Assembly: GCA_963823845.1 (NCBI GenBank)
Contig: CAWGND010000013.1
Span: 124,001-188,000 of the forward strand
Length of the DNA: 64,000 bases
From: Alloacidobacterium sp963823845
GTDB taxonomy: Bacteria > Acidobacteriota > Terriglobia > Terriglobales > Acidobacteriaceae
Direction of reading: 5' to 3'
Below the pieces are notes generated by a model. The model was not told where the DNA came from. It saw only the letters and a program-made list of their open reading frames with translations, and searched no databases. The position numbers were made by a program, and so were the translations under genes. Positions 1 to 9,090 of this stretch are shown here, in pieces (the first letter of the stretch is position 1; every line of letters starts with the position of its first letter).

Positions 1-429
1 GAGTGCCGACGACGTGAGCGGGCCGCTGGCGATGATGGTGACACCGTCTTCGGGATCGAGCTGCGTGACTTCTTCACGATGGACGGTGATGCGCGGCTCG
101 CGCTCAATGGCTTCGTTGATGAGGCGCGAGAACTCGACGCGATCGACGGCGAGGGCGTGTCCAGCGGGGACTGCGCTCGCATCGGCGCAGGCGAGCAGGG
201 GTGAACCGGCGCGGCGCATTTCCTGCTTGAGGAGCCATGGCGCTGTGTTTTCGCTTTCGGACTTGAGCGAGTTAGAGCAGACGAGTTCGCCGAAGTCCGC
301 GGTCTGATGCGCAGGTGTGGAGCTCACGGGGCGCATCTCGTAGAGGTCTACATCTACGTCTGCGCGCGCGGCGACTAGCGCGGCTTCGGGACCGGCGAGG
401 CCGCCGCCTATAACGCGGACGCGGCTCAC
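1..429 (-). CDS. trmFO: TrmFO, folate-dependent tRNA uracil-54 C5-methyltransferase (N-terminal part, cut by window edge)
   Basis: This is the first 143 codons of the FAD/NADH and methylene-tetrahydrofolate dependent enzyme that makes ribothymidine 54 in the T-loop of tRNA. The translated start is MSRVRVIGGGLAGPEAA, the Rossmann FAD-binding GxGxxG-type loop typical of the family. It is followed by DLYEMRP, STPAHQTADFGELVCSNSLK and AVDRVEFSR, all signatures of TrmFO (formerly Gid). The start is the GTG at 429-427, which overlaps the TGA of the upstream GNAT gene in a GTGA arrangement, so the two are probably translationally coupled. The 3' two thirds lie beyond position 1. Family assignment is firm; nothing can be said about the C-terminus. 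Confidence 0.93.
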   Translation of the reverse strand, partial: MSRVRVIGGGLAGPEAALVAARADVDVDLYEMRPVSSTPAHQTADFGELVCSNSLKSESENTAPWLLKQEMRRAGSPLLACADASAVPAGHALAVDRVEFSRLINEAIEREPRITVHREEVTQLDPEDGVTIIASGPLTSSAL

Positions 430-911
430 GCTGTCACCTCGCTGGTTGCGAGAGCTTGAAGCGCATCGCCGGTCATGCGCATGCGGCGCCAGTCGGGCAG
501 CATGACGGCGCCGATCGAGTGGTAGAAGTCGATGGCCGGCTGGTTCCAGTCGAGCACGTCCCATTGCAGGCGGGCGCAGCCTCGCTTCACGGCTGCTGCG
601 GCGACTTGGTTGAGCAGAGATTTGCCGATGCCTTTTCCGCGGAATTCTGGAAGGACGAAGAGGTCTTCGAGGTGCAGGCTGGGGCCTTGCCAGGTGGAGT
701 AGATCGGGAAGTACAGGGCGAAACCTGCCGGCTTGCTGTCTTCTTCAGCGATGAGGCATTCGTAGTACGGTTGCGGGCCGAAGCCGTCGCGCCGCAGTTG
801 CTCTTCGGTGATCTGGACGGAGTGCGGCTCGCGTTCGTATTCGGCAAGCGCGCGAACGAGGGAGTGCATGAGTGGTATGTCGGCCGCGGTCGCTGGGCGG
901 ATGTGGGTCAT
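426..911 (-). CDS. GNAT-family N-acetyltransferase
   Basis: The 161-residue protein is a single-domain GNAT enzyme, moving acetyl from acetyl-CoA to an amine. Motif A is seen as VLPEFRGKGIGKSLL around residues 90-105 (the Q/RxxGxG/A acetyl-CoA pyrophosphate loop), and WDVLDWNQPAIDFYHSIGA near residues 118-136 is the usual motif B region with the NxxAxxFY pattern. The layout and the acidic LHLEDLFV strand resemble the spermidine/thialysine acetyltransferase branch (SSAT-like), but the substrate cannot be read from sequence. It lies directly upstream of trmFO with a 4-base overlap; the pairing says little about function. Ordinary cytoplasmic protein without signal peptide. Confidence 0.85.
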   Translation of the reverse strand: MTHIRPATAADIPLMHSLVRALAEYEREPHSVQITEEQLRRDGFGPQPYYECLIAEEDSKPAGFALYFPIYSTWQGPSLHLEDLFVLPEFRGKGIGKSLLNQVAAAAVKRGCARLQWDVLDWNQPAIDFYHSIGAVMLPDWRRMRMTGDALQALATSEVTA

Positions 912-998
912 GAGGATCTTGTTCTATTTTACGGTGATCGATGCGGATTGAATTGTCATTGCGGTGCGGCGGTGGGATGCCGTAACCTCAGGGCACGC

Positions 999-2144
999 AT
1001 GAAGAAGCTTTCTCCTGCTGATGCTCTTGGGCCTGCTTTCCGGCGCGCGCGTGAAGTGATGGCCGCTCCGTTCCGGCTAGGATTTTTTCTGAAGATTGCC
1101 CTGGTGGCGGCGCTCACGCAGCCGGGCTTCTATTCCGTCATCATTTCGTATCCTATGCAGGGTGTGCAGATGGCTGCTGGCGCAGCGATTCGGCATCGTA
1201 CCCCTATGAATTTTTCTAGCACCGGTATGAGCGGGCTAGCATTTGCAGGGCCCGGCGCGGCGGCGGGGTTCGTCATTCTGGCCGTCATGCTGCTGGTTGG
1301 CCTGCTGCTGTGGGTGTTGGCAACGTATCTTTTCTGCCGATTGCGCTTCACACTCTTTGACCTGATTGTGTATCGGCAGGGCAGAGTGCGCGAGGCGTGG
1401 GCTAAATATGGACGGCAGACGTGGCGCTACTTCGGTGTGGTGCTGCTGGCTTCGCTCGTCTTTCTGGTGTTGTTGGCCGCAACCGCGGGGCCGTTTTTCG
1501 TCCACATGCTGAAGGAGCCGGCGCGCATCGGTGCGCGTGGCCCGAATCCGAATCCGTGGCGATTGCTCGCGCCGATGCTTCCGTTTATTGGCGTGAGCCT
1601 CGTCGTAGGGCTGGCGTGGATGCTGGTGGACGCGATCCTGCAGGACTTTGTGCTGCCTCCGATTGCCGTTGAGGATGCGTCGATAGAAGGCGCGTTCAGC
1701 CGGTTCCTGGGGCTACTGCGGGAGGATTTTGGGTCGGTGGTGGTTTATTTGCTCCTTCGGTTTGTGGTGGCGCTGGGCATCAGCTGGGCACTGATGATGG
1801 TTGTCTTCATGGTTCTCGCGGTTGGAGGCATGGGTGGCCTCGCTGTTGGCTATGGACTGTACCGTGCGATGTGGCATGGCGGGCTGGGTCTGCAGGCGGT
1901 TTTTGTGGCGATTGTGGCGGCGATGGCGCTGGTGCTGATTGCGGTCTACCTGGTGGCGATGGTTGCTGTATATGGGACGACTGCGGTGTTCAAGCAATCG
2001 TATGCTGCGTATTTCTTTGGCTCGCGTTATACGGGGCTGGGTGACTTGCTGGAGCCTCCGCCGGATGAGGATATGGTTGGGGTGAGGGTTCAGCCTCCTT
2101 TACCGCCGCTGCCTCCACTGAATGAGCCGCCTCCTGTCTGGTAG
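999..2144 (+). CDS. Polytopic integral membrane protein of unknown function
   Basis: A protein of 381 residues beginning MKKLSPADALGPAFRRAREV. I chose the ATG at 999 because the open frame upstream of it runs antisense through the GNAT gene and is not protein-like. The first 45 residues are amphipathic and basic, with RPAFRxAREVMxxPFR-type character. About six hydrophobic segments follow (roughly residues 30-50, 90-115, 145-170, 190-215, 245-280 and 295-330), and the tail is acidic then very proline-rich (PPLPPLPPL). Proteins of this shape are common in acidobacteria and carry no assigned activity; I do not recognise a catalytic motif. It stands alone, divergent from the GNAT/trmFO pair. Confidence 0.7.
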   Translation: MKKLSPADALGPAFRRAREVMAAPFRLGFFLKIALVAALTQPGFYSVIISYPMQGVQMAAGAAIRHRTPMNFSSTGMSGLAFAGPGAAAGFVILAVMLLVGLLLWVLATYLFCRLRFTLFDLIVYRQGRVREAWAKYGRQTWRYFGVVLLASLVFLVLLAATAGPFFVHMLKEPARIGARGPNPNPWRLLAPMLPFIGVSLVVGLAWMLVDAILQDFVLPPIAVEDASIEGAFSRFLGLLREDFGSVVVYLLLRFVVALGISWALMMVVFMVLAVGGMGGLAVGYGLYRAMWHGGLGLQAVFVAIVAAMALVLIAVYLVAMVAVYGTTAVFKQSYAAYFFGSRYTGLGDLLEPPPDEDMVGVRVQPPLPPLPPLNEPPPVW

Positions 2145-2211
2145 TGGACGCCCTCGGCGACCTCAAGAAGGGCGAAAAGAAAATTAGCGGTCACAGAAAT
2201 AAAACCGCAGG

Positions 2212-2246
2212 TCCTTCGACTCCGCTGCGCTCCGCTCAGGATGACA
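2212..2246. repeat. Dispersed intergenic repeat, full-length copy
   Basis: The stretch CTTCGACTCCGCTGCGCTCC followed by GCTCAGGATGACA is the best copy of a short element whose degraded relatives lie at about 4856-4880, 26207-26232, 37784-37800, 43727-43765 and 43845-43869, always between genes. It contains the internal inverted words CCGCTGCG and CGCTCCG and could fold. Its function is unknown; this type of word is a known intergenic repeat in acidobacterial and some other GC-rich genomes. Confidence 0.6.
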
Positions 2247-2292
2247 AACTTACGAGAGGTTGTAGATTGCTTGCCCGGAAATGAACAGGCTC

Positions 2293-2306
2293 GTCCGGAT
2301 TCGGAC
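2293..2306. promoter_or_regulatory. Palindromic activator-type site upstream of the ADOP permease
   Basis: GTCCGGATTCGGAC is a perfect 5-4-5 inverted repeat. It lies about 75-90 bp upstream of a sigma-54-like -24/-12 element, the usual distance and form for the upstream activating sequence of an NtrC-type enhancer-binding protein. The regulator gene is not in this window. The function is inferred from position and symmetry only. Confidence 0.45.
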
Positions 2307-2381
2307 AGCCCTGTCTTTGACCGTGATATCAACTCATGCCTCAACTATTTAGTTTTCATACAGATAGGCCATCGTCTGGAT

Positions 2382-2397
2382 TGGCCCGTAGTGTGCG
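2382..2397 (+). promoter_or_regulatory. Sigma-54-like (-24/-12) promoter of ADOP permease 1
   Basis: TGGCCCGTAGTGTGCG matches the RpoN consensus TGGCACG-N4-TTGCA at most positions. It has the invariant GG (2383-2384) and GC (2395-2396) dinucleotides exactly 12 bases apart. Transcription would start near 2408, about 15 bases before the ATG at 2424, with GAGG of the ribosome-binding site between. Prediction from motif and spacing. Confidence 0.45.
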
Positions 2398-2423
2398 GAC
2401 AATTCTTCTGGTGAGGTGTCGGC

Positions 2424-4844
2424 ATGACCTTCTTCGAGGATTTGCGTTTTGCGCTGCGGCAATTGAGCAAGGCTCCCGGGTTTGCGCTGACGGCGATTGT
2501 GACTCTCGCGCTGGGCATTGGAGCGAACACAGCCATCTTCAGCGTGATTCATGCGGTGCTGATGCATCCTTCGGGCGTGGACGCTCCGGAGCGCGTGGGC
2601 ATCATGCGCACGAAGTACGCCAACCTTGGCCTCGATTTTCCGGGTGTCTCGGTTCCTGATTTTGCCGATGCGCTCTCACTCAAGAACCAGGTGCAGGCTG
2701 CGGCGCTGACGCGGGGCGACAGCTACAACATTCTCCGCGATGGCCGGACCGAGCATCTGGACGGTTCGCAGGTCACCTGGCAGTGGTTCAACGTTTTTGG
2801 CGCGCGGCCTATTCTGGGGCGCACGTTTACCGCAGAGGAAGACCAGAAGGGGGCGAACAGTGTTGCCGTGCTCAGCTACGGCGCATGGCAAAAGGTTTTT
2901 GGCGGCGACCGCAATGTGGTTGGACAGATGGTGATGCTGAATCAGAAGCCGTATCGCGTGATTGGCGTGATGCGCAGCGATTTTGACTGGCCTCGCGGTA
3001 AGGAGGTGTGGACGCCGACTGGGTTGGAGCCGAAAGAGTACAACCTCGACAATCGCTTTAATGAAGGATCAGTGGGAGTGGTGCGATTGCAGCCGGGCGT
3101 GAGCTTTGCGCAGTTCAATGCTGGCCTGGCCGCGAAGTCGCATGAAGAGTATGTGCGTGAAGGCTCGAAAGGATTCGCGATCCGATCGAATTGGGGCATG
3201 GCCTCATCCCCGGTGACGGAGTTTGCTGCGGGACCATTGCGGAAGCCGCTCTATGTTTTGTTCGGGGTGGTAACGCTGGTTCTGTTGATTGCTTCGGCGA
3301 ATGTGGCCGGACTCTTTCTGGCGCGGGCTTCAGCGCGGACAAAAGAATTTGCGATTCGTACAGCTCTCGGCGCGAATGCCTGGCGCCTGGTTCGGCAGAT
3401 GTTGACGGAGACGGCCTTGCTTGCCGGATTGGCTACATTGATCGGAATTGGGATTGGTCCCGTATTTGGGAAAATGCTGCTGTGGCTCGTGCCGCAAAGC
3501 CTGGGCGAAGGCTACGTTGTGAATTTGTCTTTTGGAGTGCTCGCCTTCACGGCAGGAGCGGGACTGTTGACGTCGTTGATTGCCGGCATCGGTCCTTCGG
3601 TGAAAATGGTGCGCTCGCAGAAGAGATTGCAACTGCATGATGGCGGCCGGAGTTCCACCGTTTCAGCGGATAAGCAGCGGCTGCGCAGTGCTTTTGTGAT
3701 TGGTGAAGTGGCGATGGCGTTTGTGCTGCTGGCAGGCACCGGACTTTTTCTGGCGAGCCTGAAACAGATGCAACAAATCAATCCTGGATTTAACCCTCAC
3801 GGCGTATTGACGGGCGTGGTTATTTATTCGGGCGAGGGCTACAAGGACAATCGCGAGCGGCAGGAAGGCTTCGTGAATGCGGCGCTCGATAATTTGAAGG
3901 CGCAGCCGGGGGTGAAATCCGCAGCGGCAACGACTTCTCTGCCTTTCAGTAATCAGGATGGGTCAAGCTCGTTCTTTATCGAGGGGCGGCCTATCGGCCC
4001 GAACGATCCGGGGCCGCACAGCCAGTTGAGTTTTGCTACGGCTGACTACATCAAGACGATGCAGATTCCGCTGCTCCAGGGTCGTTGGATCAGCACCGAA
4101 GACCGCTCGAATACGTGGCCGATAGTGGTGATCGACCAGAAACTGGCAAAGAAATACTGGCCGGGCCAGAATCCTATTGGTCAGCATCTGCGTGACAATG
4201 GCGTTGCGACAATAGTTGGAATAGTGGGCGATGTTCGTCCCGACTCGCTTGAGGAAGACGTGAGCGACGGCATGCGCTACTATCCCTATTCACAGGTGGC
4301 GGCTGGAATGGCGAGCTTTGCGGTGCGCACGGACGGCGACCCGCTCGCTCTGGCATCAGCTTTGAACCGTGCGATTGCCGCTGTCGATCCGGCGCAGACG
4401 GCGTTCAATGTTGGCACGCTGGAATCGCGGGTAGATGCTTCGCTGGCATCAAGAAGGCTGATTGTCTGGCTGCTGACGGCCTTTGCCGGACTTGCTCTGG
4501 TGCTGGCGCTCGTGGGGATCTACGGGCTGATTAGCTACGTAACCGAGCAGCGTACAAATGAGATTGGCATTCGCATGGCCTTGGGCGCGCAGCGCGGGCA
4601 GGTAGTCAGACTGGTGATGAAGAGCGCACTGGCCTGGGTTGGCACCGGGCTAGTTATCGGCATAGCTATGTCCTACTTTGCTAGTTCGATGTTGAAGCAG
4701 GTATTCACGTCATTTGGTGGAGGCGTTTTGTCCTCGCTGGCGGTGGCGATGGCTGCGCTGCTTGCGATTGGCGGGCTGGCGGGGCTGATTCCGGCACAGA
4801 GGGCGGCTTCGATCGATCCTGCGAAGACGCTGCGGAGTGAGTGA
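2424..4844 (+). CDS. ADOP-type ABC transporter permease (MacB/FtsX fold)
   Basis: An 806-residue inner-membrane permease of the duplicated MacB-like kind that acidobacteria carry in large numbers. Order: a short cytoplasmic start FFEDLRFALRQLSKAPGF; first transmembrane helix with TLALGIGANTAIFSVI (about residues 22-45); a large periplasmic MacB core domain (about 50-250); a first FtsX block of three helices with ANVAGLFLARASARTKEFAIRTALGA (about 270-395); then a second helix, a periplasmic domain, and a C-terminal FtsX block with the repeated signature RTNEIGIRMALGAQRGQVVRLV (about 680-800). No ATPase gene adjoins it, as is usual for this group, so the partner must be encoded elsewhere. A sigma-54-like promoter with an upstream palindrome precedes it. 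Substrate unknown; export or envelope signalling is inferred from the MacB relationship. Confidence 0.88.
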   Translation: MTFFEDLRFALRQLSKAPGFALTAIVTLALGIGANTAIFSVIHAVLMHPSGVDAPERVGIMRTKYANLGLDFPGVSVPDFADALSLKNQVQAAALTRGDSYNILRDGRTEHLDGSQVTWQWFNVFGARPILGRTFTAEEDQKGANSVAVLSYGAWQKVFGGDRNVVGQMVMLNQKPYRVIGVMRSDFDWPRGKEVWTPTGLEPKEYNLDNRFNEGSVGVVRLQPGVSFAQFNAGLAAKSHEEYVREGSKGFAIRSNWGMASSPVTEFAAGPLRKPLYVLFGVVTLVLLIASANVAGLFLARASARTKEFAIRTALGANAWRLVRQMLTETALLAGLATLIGIGIGPVFGKMLLWLVPQSLGEGYVVNLSFGVLAFTAGAGLLTSLIAGIGPSVKMVRSQKRLQLHDGGRSSTVSADKQRLRSAFVIGEVAMAFVLLAGTGLFLASLKQMQQINPGFNPHGVLTGVVIYSGEGYKDNRERQEGFVNAALDNLKAQPGVKSAAATTSLPFSNQDGSSSFFIEGRPIGPNDPGPHSQLSFATADYIKTMQIPLLQGRWISTEDRSNTWPIVVIDQKLAKKYWPGQNPIGQHLRDNGVATIVGIVGDVRPDSLEEDVSDGMRYYPYSQVAAGMASFAVRTDGDPLALASALNRAIAAVDPAQTAFNVGTLESRVDASLASRRLIVWLLTAFAGLALVLALVGIYGLISYVTEQRTNEIGIRMALGAQRGQVVRLVMKSALAWVGTGLVIGIAMSYFASSMLKQVFTSFGGGVLSSLAVAMAALLAIGGLAGLIPAQRAASIDPAKTLRSE

Positions 4845-4988
4845 GGGGACTGGCCCCTTCGGCCGCGCTCAGGGCAGGCTGTCCAGGCGCACGCGCTTTG
4901 CGCACCTCCTCCCGATAGTCGGAATTTGATTGCGGTCCGAGAACGGATTGATCGTTCAATTGCGTATATTCGTTTGCGAGGAGAATTC

Positions 4989-7533
4989 ATGCAGGCAATT
5001 TTCGAAGATATTCGCTATGCGTTGCGGCAGTTTCGGAAAGTTCCCGGCTTCACAACGACTGCGGTTCTGACGCTTGCATTCGGCATCGGCGCAACGACCG
5101 CCATCTTTACACTTGTGCATGCAGTTCTGCTGAAGTCGCTGCCGGTGGTGAACCCGAGCGAGTTATGGCGTGTAGGCGATAACGAGAACTGCTGCATCAA
5201 CGGCGGCATGCAGAATAACTGGTCGCTCTTCTCTTACGACCAGTACAAGATGTTTCGTGACAACAATCCTGAGTTTGAGCAAATGGCAGGGTTTCAGGCT
5301 GGCCAGGACCAGATCAGCGTGCGCCGTCAGGGGAGTGATCATCCGGCTGAGACATTTATTAGCTCGTTTGTTACCGGCAATGCATTTGACGCCTTTGGCA
5401 TAAGCGCCTACGCAGGGCGGCTGTTGCAGCCCCCAGATGACCAAACAGGCGCGGCGCCAGTCGTAGTGATGAGTTTTCGCACCTGGCAGCAGAAGTTTGG
5501 ACAGGATCCGTCGGTCGTGGGCTCGAGTTTTATTGTCAACGGACAGCCATATACCGTAATTGGCGTGACCCCGCCGGGGTATTATGGCGAGCGGGTGGAG
5601 AGCAACCCGCCTTCATTCTGGTTCCCGATCTCGAGCGAGCCGCAGATTGATGGCGTTTTTGCAGTTCGGGATCGGCCTGAACTGCAATGGATCAACATTA
5701 TCGGCCGCATGAAGCCGGGTACAAATATTAAGCAGGTCGAAGCCAGGATGCAGGTGCAATTGCGTCAATGGCTGATGAGCCCGGCGAGCAAGGTAGAGGA
5801 ACGCTCTAAATCGCTGGTCCCGAAGCAGACTCTGCATCTTGCTCCGGGCGGCAGCGGCGTGCAGACGCTTGCGGCAGGAATATGAGGACGGCCTGCATTT
5901 ACTGATGTGGATCTCCTCGTTCGTGTTGTTGATTGCGTGCGCCAATCTGGCCAACCTGATGCTGGTGCGTGCGACCACGCGGAAGCTGCAGACCTCTGTG
6001 CGCTCGGCGTTGGGAGCGCCGCGCGCAAGACTGGTGCGGCAGGCGCTGACGGAGAGCGTCGTGCTTGCCGTGATGGGCGGCATTGTGAGCCTAGTATTTG
6101 CCTTCAGTGGAACGAAGCTGATTCTGCATCTTGCATTTCAGAAAAACTATGTGCCAATACATGCGACACCTTCGCTCCCCGTGCTTGGGTTTGCCTTCGG
6201 CGTGGCGTTGCTGACGGGGGTTCTATTCGGAGTAGCTCCGGCGTGGCTGACGGCGCATGCGAATCCGATTGATGCGCTGCGCGGAGCGAACCGTTCAACG
6301 GGCCAGGGAAGTTCGCCCACACAGAAATCCCTCGTGGTTCTGCAGGCAGCGATTTCGCTAGTGCTGTTGTGCGCGGCCGGGTTGCTGACGCAGAGCCTGC
6401 GCAATATGCAGCACCAGAAATTCGGCTTCGACACCAACAACCGCTACATTGTGCACATTGACCCGCAAATGGCGGGGTATAAGCCGGAGCAGATGGACGC
6501 TTTTTATCGCCAGCTGCACGATCTGCTTGCAGCAATTCCGGGCATGAAGAGCGTTGCCTACTCGCTTTACAGTCCGATGGAAGGCGACAACTGGGGTACT
6601 GGAGTCTATATCGAGGGCCAAACGCCGCCGCCGCCCGGCAGCGATGAAAACAACGCCTCATGGGTAAGGGCCAGCGCCGGCTATTTCGATACTATCGGCA
6701 CGAAGATGGTTCAGGGACGGGAATTTTCTGATGGGGACACGTCGGCAACGCGTTCCGTGGCAGTGGTGAACAGGACCTTCGCAAAGAAATTCTTTAAGGA
6801 TGGCAATGCGATCGGCCAGCATTTCAGGCTCGATTTGAAGGCTCCAGTAACTTACGAGATTGTTGGCGTGACGGAAGACACGCAGTATTGGCAGCCGACG
6901 AGTCATATTCGTCCGATGTTCTTTCTCGCAGCGCCTCAATGGGCGAAATACGACGACCCTGATCTGGCCAGCTTCGAGAAGGTTTCCCATACCAAGATGG
7001 ACGCGATCGAGCTGCGCACTGCTGGCTACGTGCCGGGGCTTGAGTCGCAAGTTAGACACGTGGTTGCACAGGTGAATCCTGACTTGACGGTGATCGATTT
7101 CCGGACCTTTGCCGAGCAGGTGCAGAATAACTTTAACCAGCAGGGCATGATTGCGCAGTTGACGTCGCTCTTTGGATTGCTGGCGTTGGCACTGGCATCG
7201 ATCGGGCTTTACGGCGTGACGGCCTACGCGGTCGAGCGGCGCACAAGCGAGATCGGCATTCGCATGGCGCTGGGCGCGGACCGCGCGACAGTGTTAAGGC
7301 TGGTACTCCGGGGCGCGTTTCTGCAGGTTGTGATTGGGCTGGCGATCGGCATCCCGGCTACGATTCTGGGCGGCCGTGCTGTGGCGAATCAACTGTATGG
7401 GATCAAGCCATACGATCCGCTGGTGTTGGTGGTTACGACGCTGGTGTTGCTGGTCGCCGCGTTTATTGCAGCGGTCGTACCCGCGCGCAGGGCTGCGAAT
7501 ACTGAGCCGATGCATGCGCTCAGGACTGAATAG
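4989..7533 (+). pseudogene. Second ADOP-type ABC permease, interrupted by a +1 frameshift
   Basis: Start ATG at 4989 follows a good ribosome-binding site (GAGGAGAATTC). The product begins MQAIFEDIRYALRQFRKVPGF and is a paralogue of the permease just upstream. The first frame ends at 5885 after GGSGVQTL; the second frame, open from upstream of 5871 to 7533, resumes with RQEYEDGLHLLMWISSFVLL. Reading CTTGCGG at 5868-5874 as CTGCGG (one T too many) joins them into a seamless protein of about 847 residues with both FtsX blocks, including RTSEIGIRMALGADRATVLRL near the end. All other parts look well preserved, so the lesion is either recent or a sequencing error. An imperfect relative of the upstream palindrome (GTCCGAGAACGGAT, 4935-4948) lies in front. 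Confidence 0.82.
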
Positions 7534-7545
7534 GTTTCGATCTGC

Positions 7546-9015
7546 TCAATTGGGCCCTTTCTTCTCGCGGGCCCGCACTTTGAACCATATCGGGGAGCCT
7601 TCAAAGCCGAAGGCTTCTCGGATCTGGTTTTCGAGGAAGCGCTCGAAGGAGAAGTGCAGCTCCACGGCTCGATTCGTGAACAAAATGAACGTAGGCGGCG
7701 CGACTGCTGCCTGTGTCATGTAGAAAATGCGGACTCTTTTCGCCATGGGCACGCTGGCACGCTGGAAATCGACGCGTTCGAGGAAGCGGTTCATCTGGCC
7801 GGTGGAGACGCGCTTGCGGCGCTCTGCGGCTACACGGATTACGCTATCGAGAATGCGAGGGACATTCGTGCCTTGCAACGCCGAGACAAAGAGCACTGGC
7901 GCGTAGTTCAGGTACTTCAGCGTACGTCGAAGCTGTTCTTCGAAGATGGCCCGATCGGCAGGCGGTTTGCCGTCAGTGCGCTGCGATGTCACCAGATCCC
8001 ACTTGTTCACCACGATGATGACGGAGCGGCCGCTTTCGTGCGCGTAACCTCCGATGGTTGCGTCCGATGCGGTGACGCCTTCAGTTGCATCGATGAGGAG
8101 GATCGCTACGTCGGCTGCTTCGAGGTGCTTGCGGGCCATCACGACGGACATCTTTTCGGCCATCAGGTGTGTCTTGCCCTTGCGGCGAATGCCGGCGGTG
8201 TCGACGATGCGAAGCTGCTGACCGGCGTGCTCGATGACTTCGTCGACTGCGTCGCGCGTGGTGCCTGCGATGGGTGAGACAATGGCGCGCCATGATCCCG
8301 TCATTGCATTGAGCAGCGTTGATTTGCCGACGTTCGGGCGTCCGATGATGGCGACCCGTGTTTCAAACTGCTGGAATTCGCCGTGGGTGCGGTGGGGCGT
8401 ATCTTTTTCCGGTTCCTCCGTCGGTTTTTCTTCGGACGTATCTATCGGCTCTTCGCTTATCTCCGGAAAAGTGAGGACCGCGAACACGTCGTCCAGGAGA
8501 TCGCCGATGTTGTGTCCGTGCTCGGAGGATACGGGTACAAGATTTTTGATTCCAAGACGGCGGAAGTTTTCAGCTCCCGCATCGAGTGCTTCCGTGTCGA
8601 TCTTGTTTACCGCGAGAAAGATCGGCTTGCCGGTTTTTTGCAGCAGGCGCGCGAGGTCGATATCGGGTGAGGCCAGTTCGGTGCGTCCATCGACGACCAT
8701 CACGATCGCCTGCGCCTCTTCGAGCGCGACGCGTGCCTGGCGGAAAATTTCCGTGGGAATGAGAGCTTCGTCGTCGGGAACGATGCCGCCGGTATCGACG
8801 AGGCGGGCAACGTGCCCATTCCATTCGACTTCGCCATAGATGCGGTCGCGAGTGATGCCGGGCTCGTCGCCGACGATGGAGCGGCGCGATCCGGTGAGGC
8901 GATTGAAAAGAGTGGACTTGCCGACGTTGGGGCGGCCCACTATGGCGAATACGGGCTCGTCTCCCGATCCGTCAGTTCGAATGGGTTTGCGCGTCGCACG
9001 TTTTTTGGCATTCAA
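7546..9015 (-). CDS. der: Der (EngA), double-domain GTPase of 50S ribosome assembly
   Basis: A 489-residue essential GTPase with two tandem G domains and a C-terminal KH-like domain; it helps the large ribosomal subunit mature. The first P-loop GRPNVGKST is at residues 27-35, with DTGG, NKID and SSEHG (G3, G4, G5) following. The second P-loop GRPNVGKST is at 225-233, with DTAGIRRKGK and VNKWDL. Between them lies an acidic linker (residues 186-210, rich in E, P and T) somewhat longer than in many Der proteins, which accounts for the length. The gene converges on permease 2 with only 12 bp between stops and diverges from dinG at 9091. Confidence 0.97.
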   Translation of the reverse strand: MNAKKRATRKPIRTDGSGDEPVFAIVGRPNVGKSTLFNRLTGSRRSIVGDEPGITRDRIYGEVEWNGHVARLVDTGGIVPDDEALIPTEIFRQARVALEEAQAIVMVVDGRTELASPDIDLARLLQKTGKPIFLAVNKIDTEALDAGAENFRRLGIKNLVPVSSEHGHNIGDLLDDVFAVLTFPEISEEPIDTSEEKPTEEPEKDTPHRTHGEFQQFETRVAIIGRPNVGKSTLLNAMTGSWRAIVSPIAGTTRDAVDEVIEHAGQQLRIVDTAGIRRKGKTHLMAEKMSVVMARKHLEAADVAILLIDATEGVTASDATIGGYAHESGRSVIIVVNKWDLVTSQRTDGKPPADRAIFEEQLRRTLKYLNYAPVLFVSALQGTNVPRILDSVIRVAAERRKRVSTGQMNRFLERVDFQRASVPMAKRVRIFYMTQAAVAPPTFILFTNRAVELHFSFERFLENQIREAFGFEGSPIWFKVRAREKKGPN

Positions 9016-9090
9016 ATTCTTTCTCCTCAGTGGGCGCGCTGGAATGCGAACACTTGTCTATTATAGAAATATTCGCCGGAATTTCGCCCT

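Noticed and set aside
456..998. Upstream extension of the membrane protein frame to 456
   Set aside because: It runs antisense through the GNAT gene and has arginine- and glycine-rich shadow composition; the membrane protein begins naturally at 999.
4845..4988. A sigma-54 promoter for the second permease like that of the first
   Set aside because: The palindrome is imperfect and no TGGC-N8-TTGC pair with correct spacing follows it; the gene may simply be read through from the first permease.
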